Below the pieces are notes generated by a model. That model saw nothing but the letters and a program-made list of their open reading frames with translations. It had not been told where the DNA came from and searched no databases. This document shows, piece by piece, positions 58,547 to 64,000 of a stretch of DNA of 64,000 bases. Positions within the stretch are counted from its first letter, which is position 1, and every line of letters begins with the position of its first letter. The translations under genes and the position numbers were made by a program. This DNA is from Candidatus Eiseniibacteriota bacterium (GTDB lineage: Bacteria; Orphanbacterota; Orphanbacteria; Orphanbacterales; Orphanbacteraceae), in NCBI GenBank assembly GCA_029262235.1, contig JAJCZU010000002.1, positions 1,078,927 to 1,142,926 on the forward strand, read 5' to 3'.

Positions 58547-61007
58547 GTCGGCCGCGCAGGCCTCGGTAGATCGCGAACAGAAAATACTGGGAGTGCTGCT
58601 CATTTCGCTCAGCCTTCTCGTGGCGCTCGGCCTCGTTCAGAACGGCCAGGGCGCACTCGACGGCAGCGAGGCGCGCCGCATCAACCGTTTCGTTTCTCAC
58701 GGGCTCACTTCTTTCCTGGGGCTCGGCGCCTGGGTGATTCCGTTTCTTCTGATACGCCTGGGCTGGAATCGTCTGGCCGGCGCCTCCTGGCGCGATCTGC
58801 TCCACGTTCTGCTCGTCGCGGCGGCCGGACTCATCACATTCTCATTACTTTCGTTTTCGACCGGTCTCCTCCAGACGCAGGAGAGCCGCCTCTTTTTCGG
58901 AGGCAATCTCGGCGAAACACTCTTCTCCGTCGCCAATCAGAACTTCGGCGCGATCGGCAGTACGCTGATCGCGTTTACGTTCTTCTTCGTCGTGCTCATC
59001 TGGGTTTACGACATCGCCATTCCGCGCCTGAACGCCGATGAATGGGGCGCGGCGATCCGCCGCATGCCCGGAGTGGCATGGGCCGCAGCCCGGCGCGGAT
59101 GGACGGGGCTCACCACGTTCTTCGCCGGTGTCGCCGAAGCGGTCCAGGAGCGGCTGTTCGGCGTCGAGGAGGAAGAGGACGAAGCGTACGAGTATGAGGA
59201 GGGGGACGAGGACGAGGACGGCGAGGAGTACGAAGACGGCGAGGAAGCCGGACTGGAAGAAGACGGACTGGAAGAAGACGAGCTGGAAGAGGACGAGGAC
59301 GAAGAGGATGACGAAGAGGATGACTACGAAGAAGAAGATGCCGCGGACGAAGACGAAGAAGCGACCGAGGTCGCCGACGTGCCCGTTGCGATCCTGGCCG
59401 GTGACGACGGCCAGCCTCAAATCGTAAAGCCGGCACTCACGGAACTCAAAACGACATCGAAACTCGTCCGTCGGCCGCTTACGCCAAAAGGCGAAAAACA
59501 ATACCTGTTCCCGCCGCTCGACCTCCTGGCCGACCCGGCCGAGAACGAACCGACGATTTCGGAAGAGTATCTCCTGGAGCAGTCCGACCGCCTCGAGAAG
59601 CGCCTGCTCGAATTCGGTGTGAAAGCCAAAGTGATCGAAGTGCATCCCGGGCCGGTAATCACCCGCTTCGAACTGGAGCCCGGTCCCGGCGTCAAGGTGC
59701 AGCAGATTTCGAATCTCTCGGACGACCTGGCGCTGGTCATGCGCGCGAAACGCATTCGCATCGTGGCCCCGATCCCGGGCAAAGGCGCCGTGGGGATCGA
59801 AATTCCGAATCCGAAGACGCGCACTGTCTACCTCAAGGAAATCCTGACGTCGAAACATTATGCCGAGCGGACCAGCAAGCTCGCCATCGTTCTCGGGAAG
59901 GACATTTCGGGGCGCCCGATGGTCTCTTCGCTCGAAGACATGCCGCATCTACTGATCGCCGGCGCGACAGGCGCCGGCAAGAGCGTCTGTATCCATGCCG
60001 TGCTGAGCAGCCTTCTCTTCGGGGCCGCCCCCGAAGAAGTGCACCTCATGATGATCGATCCGAAGATGCTCGAGATGACGATGTACAACGGCATCCCCCA
60101 TTTGATTCATCCTGTCGTCACCGATCCACGCGAGGCGGCGGCCGTGCTGCGATGGGCCGTCGGCGAGATGGAACGGCGGTACAAGCTGCTCGCCAAACTG
60201 GGTGTCCGCAACATCCGCGACTACAACGGAAACCTGGACAAGCTCCGCAAATCCGTCGAAGTGATGGACGAGGGGCTCACGCTCGAACCGCTCCCGTACA
60301 TCGTGATCGTGATCGACGAGTTCGCGGATCTGATTCTGACGGCGCCGAGTGAAATCGAAGACTCCGTGGCGCGCCTCGCGCAGATGGCGCGCGCGATCGG
60401 GATTCATCTCGTGCTCGCGACACAGCGTCCTTCCGTGAACGTCATTACCGGCGTCATCAAAGCGAACTTCCCGTCGCGGATCGCGTTTCAGGTCGCGTCG
60501 AAAATCGACTCGCGCACAATTCTTGACGCAAACGGCGCGGAAAAGCTCCTGGGCAAAGGCGACATGCTGTTCGTGTTCGCGGGCCGTCCCGAGGTGCATC
60601 GTATTCACGGCGCGTTCGTGACGACGGAAGAAACGAACGAACTGGTCATGTTCCTGAAGGAGCAGGGCTACACGCCGAAAAACCGCCGCACGCTCGATCT
60701 GGAAGAGGAAACCGGCCCCCATACCAAAAACGCGGACGGGAACACGCCGTTCGAGGATGACCTGTTCGATGACGCCGCGCGCATCGTGATCCGGTCGGGG
60801 CAGGGCTCGGTCTCGCTGCTGCAGCGGCGCCTTCGCGTCGGCTATTCGCGGGCGGCACGCCTCGTGGATCTGCTGGAGCAGGCTGGAATCGTCGGCCCGT
60901 TCGAAGGATCGAAAGCGCGCGAAGTCCTGGTCGATGAAGAGTGGCTCCGCCTTCGGGAACAGGAAAACCTGGAGGACACGGGCGATAAGCTCGGCGACCT
61001 CTTGTGA
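58527..61007 (+). CDS. ftsK: FtsK/SpoIIIE DNA translocase
   Basis: An 826-aa protein from TTG 58527. Four N-terminal membrane helices (about residues 18-165) are followed by a strikingly acidic linker at about 210-290 made mainly of Glu and Asp. The motor has Walker A GATGAGKSV (479-487) and IVIDEFADLI, and the C-terminal gamma domain closes with a winged-helix pattern (SVSLLQRRLRVGYSRAARLV). It pumps chromosomes at the division septum. The stop overlaps the next GTG start. Confidence 0.93.
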   Translation: MSRKGNKSAAQASVDREQKILGVLLISLSLLVALGLVQNGQGALDGSEARRINRFVSHGLTSFLGLGAWVIPFLLIRLGWNRLAGASWRDLLHVLLVAAAGLITFSLLSFSTGLLQTQESRLFFGGNLGETLFSVANQNFGAIGSTLIAFTFFFVVLIWVYDIAIPRLNADEWGAAIRRMPGVAWAAARRGWTGLTTFFAGVAEAVQERLFGVEEEEDEAYEYEEGDEDEDGEEYEDGEEAGLEEDGLEEDELEEDEDEEDDEEDDYEEEDAADEDEEATEVADVPVAILAGDDGQPQIVKPALTELKTTSKLVRRPLTPKGEKQYLFPPLDLLADPAENEPTISEEYLLEQSDRLEKRLLEFGVKAKVIEVHPGPVITRFELEPGPGVKVQQISNLSDDLALVMRAKRIRIVAPIPGKGAVGIEIPNPKTRTVYLKEILTSKHYAERTSKLAIVLGKDISGRPMVSSLEDMPHLLIAGATGAGKSVCIHAVLSSLLFGAAPEEVHLMMIDPKMLEMTMYNGIPHLIHPVVTDPREAAAVLRWAVGEMERRYKLLAKLGVRNIRDYNGNLDKLRKSVEVMDEGLTLEPLPYIVIVIDEFADLILTAPSEIEDSVARLAQMARAIGIHLVLATQRPSVNVITGVIKANFPSRIAFQVASKIDSRTILDANGAEKLLGKGDMLFVFAGRPEVHRIHGAFVTTEETNELVMFLKEQGYTPKNRRTLDLEEETGPHTKNADGNTPFEDDLFDDAARIVIRSGQGSVSLLQRRLRVGYSRAARLVDLLEQAGIVGPFEGSKAREVLVDEEWLRLREQENLEDTGDKLGDLL

Positions 61008-61771
61008 GCCGCGTAGACGGCATCCTGTTCGACATCGACGGCGTCCTGACGCAGGACGGGCAGGCGCTTCCCGGCGCCGTGCAAACCATCGCCGCGCTGC
61101 GCGATCGTTCGTTTCCGTTTCGTCTCATCACGAACACCACGCGAAAATCCAGACGGGATACAGCCCGTTCTCTTGGCCTGGCCGGCCTCGCGATCGAGGA
61201 GTCGGAAATCCTGACGCCGGTTCTTGCCGCCAGGCGACTGCTTCAGCAAAGAAACTGGCGGGGGCACTACCTCGTGGATCGACGCGCGACCGCGGATCTG
61301 CCGCCGGAAGCAGAGAACGATCCGGACGCGGTTCTCGTGGGCGACCTCGGGGATGGTTTCACAGTAGAACGTTTGAACATCGCCTTTCGACATCTGAAAC
61401 GAGGCGCGGCGCTGATCGCGCTCCAGAAGAACCGATACTGGCTGGCGGGCGGCGTGCCGACGCTCGACGCGGGCCCCTTCGTAGCCGCGCTCGAGTTCGC
61501 GGCCGGGATCGAAGCGGAGATTCTGGGAAAGCCCGGCGACGCGTTCTTCCGCACCGCGGAGCAGGAACTCTTCGAGGGCAGAGGAGGGCGCGCGGCGCTG
61601 ATCGGCGACCGCTGGGAGACGGATGTGGAGGGCGCTCGCTCCGCCGGTTTCGACGGGATTCTCGTCAAGACGGGGATGTACGAGCCCGGTGACGAGGGGA
61701 AGGGGCGTCCGGACGCCGTTCTCGCGTCGATCGACGAACTCCTGCCGTGGCTCGATTCTCCCCGCCCCTGA
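61004..61771 (+). CDS. HAD-superfamily IIA phosphatase
   Basis: A 255-aa protein from GTG 61004, inside the ftsK stop. HAD motif I GILFDIDGVL (Asp10/Asp12), motif II FRLITNTTR, motif III Lys near EAEILGKPG, motif IV LIGDRWETDVEGARSAGFDG. The type IIA cap fits the NagD/HDHD2/LHPP group. Substrate unknown. Translated together with ftsK. Confidence 0.88.
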   Translation: MSRVDGILFDIDGVLTQDGQALPGAVQTIAALRDRSFPFRLITNTTRKSRRDTARSLGLAGLAIEESEILTPVLAARRLLQQRNWRGHYLVDRRATADLPPEAENDPDAVLVGDLGDGFTVERLNIAFRHLKRGAALIALQKNRYWLAGGVPTLDAGPFVAALEFAAGIEAEILGKPGDAFFRTAEQELFEGRGGRAALIGDRWETDVEGARSAGFDGILVKTGMYEPGDEGKGRPDAVLASIDELLPWLDSPRP

Positions 61772-61820
61772 AGCCCTCTTTCCCCATGAGCGGGCCAGCC
61801 TTCCGTGGTAATCTCGGAGC

Positions 61821-63164
61821 ATGTCCAACAGACGCAAAAAAGTATTCATCCACACGCTCGGGTGTCCCAAGAACGAGGTCGACAGCGAGGTGATGGCCGG
61901 AATCTTCCAGCGCGACGGCCTTGCGATCGCGGCCACGCCGGAAGAAGCCGACCTTGTCGTCGTCAATACGTGCTCGTTCATCGACACCGCCAAACAGGAA
62001 TCAATCGACGCGATCCTCGAGGCCGGCCAGGACAAGGGGCACAGGAAGCTGCTCGTGACCGGCTGCCTGGCCGAGCGCTACGGCGATGAGCTGCTGAGGG
62101 AAATCCCCGAGATCGACGGGCTCGTGGGCGTACGCGCCCTCCAGACCGTCGGAGCGGCCGCGCAGCGTGTGCTCAAAGGGAGTCCGGTCTGCGACCGGGA
62201 TCTCGCATGGCTTGCGGAAGAGCAGGACCCGCTTTCGGAAGCGCGCCTTTCGCTCGGCACGGCCCATTCGGCCTACGTCAAAATCGCGGAAGGGTGCAAC
62301 CGCCCGTGCGCGTTCTGCTCGATCCCGTCATTCCGCGGCAAGCTCGCGAGCCGCACCGTGCCGTCACTCGTGCAGGAGATGCGCGGCCTCGCGCTGCGGG
62401 GCGCGTCCGAGATCATTCTGATCGGCCAGGAGACGACGGCGTACGGGAACGACAGGAACGACGGCAGCTCGCTGCCCGCGCTCTTCGACGAGATCATGAC
62501 GATCGAAGATCTGCGCTGGGTGCGTCTCATGTACGCGTATCCGAGCGCCGTTTCCGACGAACTGATCGATCGCCTGGGCCAGGGCAATATCTGTTCGTAT
62601 CTGGACATGCCGATTCAACACGCGAGCACGAGCGTTCTGAAAAACATGCGCCGCGGCATGTCAGGGAACGTCATCCGTGAAACCGTCGCGCGCCTTCGCG
62701 AGCGGGTGCCGGGGCTCACGCTGCGCACCACCGTGATGGTGGGATTTCCCGGCGAGACCGATGCCGACGTCGCCGAGCTTATCGAGTTCGTGAAAGAGGC
62801 CCGCTTCGATCATCTCGGCGTCTTTCCATTTTCTCCGCAGGAAGATACGCACGCCGCCACGCTTCCCGATCCGGTTCCCGAAGACGTGGCCCGCGACCGG
62901 CAGCAGATGGTCCTCGACGCGCAGGAAGAGATCGCGTACGCACGCACGCAGCGACTCGTAGGCACCACGCAGACCGTGCTGATCGATGAGTTCATCGACG
63001 GCGAAACGCATGCACGCACCGAGATGGACGCGCCCGAGATCGACGGGGTCGTGACGATTCCCGGCTATGCCGGAGCTCCCGGCACGTACCTCGAAGTCGA
63101 AATCGAAGAAGCGTACGGCCCGACGCTCGTGGCGAGGGCACCGTCTCCCGCCGGCGCGCAATGA
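61821..63164 (+). CDS. rimO: Ribosomal protein S12 methylthiotransferase RimO
   Basis: A 447-aa protein. N-terminal domain has GCPKNEVDSE, NTCSFIDTA and GCLAERYGDE (first Fe-S cluster). Radical-SAM motif CNRPCAFCSIPSFRG (second cluster), GQETTAYG, MYAYPSAVS, DMPIQHAS. The C-terminal TRAM domain ends in EIEEAYGP. It methylthiolates an aspartate of S12. The SFRG and YAYP features favour RimO over MiaB. Stop overlaps the polA start by 4 nt. Confidence 0.94.
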   Translation: MSNRRKKVFIHTLGCPKNEVDSEVMAGIFQRDGLAIAATPEEADLVVVNTCSFIDTAKQESIDAILEAGQDKGHRKLLVTGCLAERYGDELLREIPEIDGLVGVRALQTVGAAAQRVLKGSPVCDRDLAWLAEEQDPLSEARLSLGTAHSAYVKIAEGCNRPCAFCSIPSFRGKLASRTVPSLVQEMRGLALRGASEIILIGQETTAYGNDRNDGSSLPALFDEIMTIEDLRWVRLMYAYPSAVSDELIDRLGQGNICSYLDMPIQHASTSVLKNMRRGMSGNVIRETVARLRERVPGLTLRTTVMVGFPGETDADVAELIEFVKEARFDHLGVFPFSPQEDTHAATLPDPVPEDVARDRQQMVLDAQEEIAYARTQRLVGTTQTVLIDEFIDGETHARTEMDAPEIDGVVTIPGYAGAPGTYLEVEIEEAYGPTLVARAPSPAGAQ

Positions 63165-64000
63165 GCGATGCGCGGATCCTGCTGATCGACGGACCGAACC
63201 TGATCTACCGGTCTTACTTCGCATTCATTCGAAACCCTCTCACGAACTCCAAAGGCGAAGAAACGAGCGCGGCTTACGGAACCGTGAACGCGATTCTGCG
63301 CCTGCTGCGCGAGCAGAAACCGACGCACATCGCGCTCATGCTGGACAGCCGCAAGCCGACATTTCGCCACGAGCGCTATGAGGACTACAAGGCACACCGC
63401 CCCAAGATGCCGGACAGCCTGCGCGAGCAGACCGGTCGCGTGTACGAAGTGCTGGAAGCGCTTCACATTCCCATGCTGCAACGCGAAGGCTACGAAGCGG
63501 ACGACCTGATCGGTACGCTTGCCGTGCGCGCCGCAGCCGAGGGAATGGAATCGATCATCTACTCGGGCGACAAGGATTTCCTGCAGCTCGTGAAGCCCGG
63601 GATCTGGACTCTCGCGCCGGGGAGAAACGGCGAGGTCGCCTCCCGGACGGAGCAGGACGTGATCGACAGGATCGGAGTCCCGCCGTCTCAGGTGATCGAT
63701 CTCCTGGCGCTCATGGGAGACAGCGTGGACAACGTGCCCGGCATCCCGGGAGTCGGCCCGAAGACGGCGATCAACATGCTGAAGGCCCACACGAGCGTGG
63801 AAGGAATCTACGAGCACCTGGATTCATTCAAGGGTAAAGCGAAGGAACGGCTCGAGCAGAACCGCAAGGAAGCGTTTCTCTCGAAAGAACTCGTGGTGAT
63901 CGACACGGACGTACCGATCGAATGTTCGTGGGACGACCTCATCGTCAAGAGCCCGGACGCGGAGAAGGCGCAGGCCCTGTTTCGCGAGCTCGAGTTCACG
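63161..64000 (+). CDS. polA: DNA polymerase I, 5' part (runs off the window)
   Basis: 280 codons from ATG 63161, overlapping the rimO stop, and open to the last base. All of this is the 5'-3' exonuclease domain: LLIDGPNLIYRSYFAF, the LMLDSRKPTFRHERYEDYKA helix, EGYEADDLIGTLA, IYSGDKDFLQLV and the DNA-clamp region LMGDSVDNVPGIPGVGPKTA. A fused exonuclease-polymerase of normal polA type is expected, but the polymerase domain lies outside, so a stand-alone exonuclease is not excluded. Confidence 0.9.
   Translation, partial: MSDARILLIDGPNLIYRSYFAFIRNPLTNSKGEETSAAYGTVNAILRLLREQKPTHIALMLDSRKPTFRHERYEDYKAHRPKMPDSLREQTGRVYEVLEALHIPMLQREGYEADDLIGTLAVRAAAEGMESIIYSGDKDFLQLVKPGIWTLAPGRNGEVASRTEQDVIDRIGVPPSQVIDLLALMGDSVDNVPGIPGVGPKTAINMLKAHTSVEGIYEHLDSFKGKAKERLEQNRKEAFLSKELVVIDTDVPIECSWDDLIVKSPDAEKAQALFRELEFT

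Noticed and set aside
1..64000. tRNA, rRNA or transposon genes
   Set aside because: None of the gaps between genes showed a cloverleaf, rRNA-like sequence, transposase or terminal repeats that I could recognise by eye; a covariance-model scan would settle this.

Overview
The window is GC-rich, densely coded DNA from a diderm (Gram-negative) bacterium. I see lipoprotein signal peptides, outer-membrane barrel proteins ending in phenylalanine, a Bat (aerotolerance) operon, a DUF4837 lipoprotein, many TPR proteins and several sigma-54 activators. This mix fits the FCB group or a neighbouring uncultured phylum. The phylum cannot be fixed from the sequence alone. No rRNA, tRNA, CRISPR array, transposase or prophage gene was recognised. 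Coding is tightly packed, with many 4-nt ATGA, GTGA or TTGA stop/start overlaps and some TTG or GTG starts.

Layout. 1-7857: an eight-gene plus-strand MoxR/DUF58/BatA-E operon, entered in the middle of moxR. 7858-9304: a group-2 sigma-70 factor behind a possible sigma-54 promoter, closed by a strong terminator. 9631-12896: a DUF3524 glycosyltransferase (tRNA-queuosine mannosyltransferase family), then a minus-strand ECF sigma / anti-sigma / secreted-protein operon. 13103-15370: a lone ribosomal protein L3 gene, a 56-aa DUF5989-type membrane protein, and fbp. 15644-24128: housekeeping genes comEC, rsfS, argS, a PfkB kinase, an unknown protein, purM, cutA, a methyltransferase and a 38-aa membrane peptide.

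24157-40293 is the accessory, regulation-rich part. It holds a TPR-GAF-AAA sigma-54 activator gene, a cysteine-rich small protein behind three 23-bp tandem repeats, and a sensor kinase / sigma-54 response regulator pair behind its own sigma-54-type promoter. It also holds secreted and TPR proteins, a protease-propeller-barrel fusion, a stand-alone sigma-54 activator, a DUF3604 protein behind an AT-rich promoter region, and a protein with a degenerate nuclease-like core behind the best sigma-54 promoter in the window. 40319-43991 is a minus-strand surface-glycan operon (flippase, acetyltransferase, deacetylase-like). 44062-53755 has panE, an outer-membrane protein, a CxxCH lipoprotein, a TPR/LolB-like/ECF sigma/anti-sigma cluster, and aroB. 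53767-64000 is core metabolism and cell biology: aroQ, efp, accB, a PilT ATPase, accC, a thiE-like gene, ftsK, a HAD phosphatase, rimO and the 5' part of polA.

The most coherent unexplained theme is sigma-54 control. Four candidate -24/-12 promoters lie in front of an alternative sigma factor, a two-component system, an enhancer-binding protein and an unknown protein. Three enhancer-binding proteins are encoded here, and their sigma-54 contact loops all differ. All promoter and operator calls are by eye and unscored.
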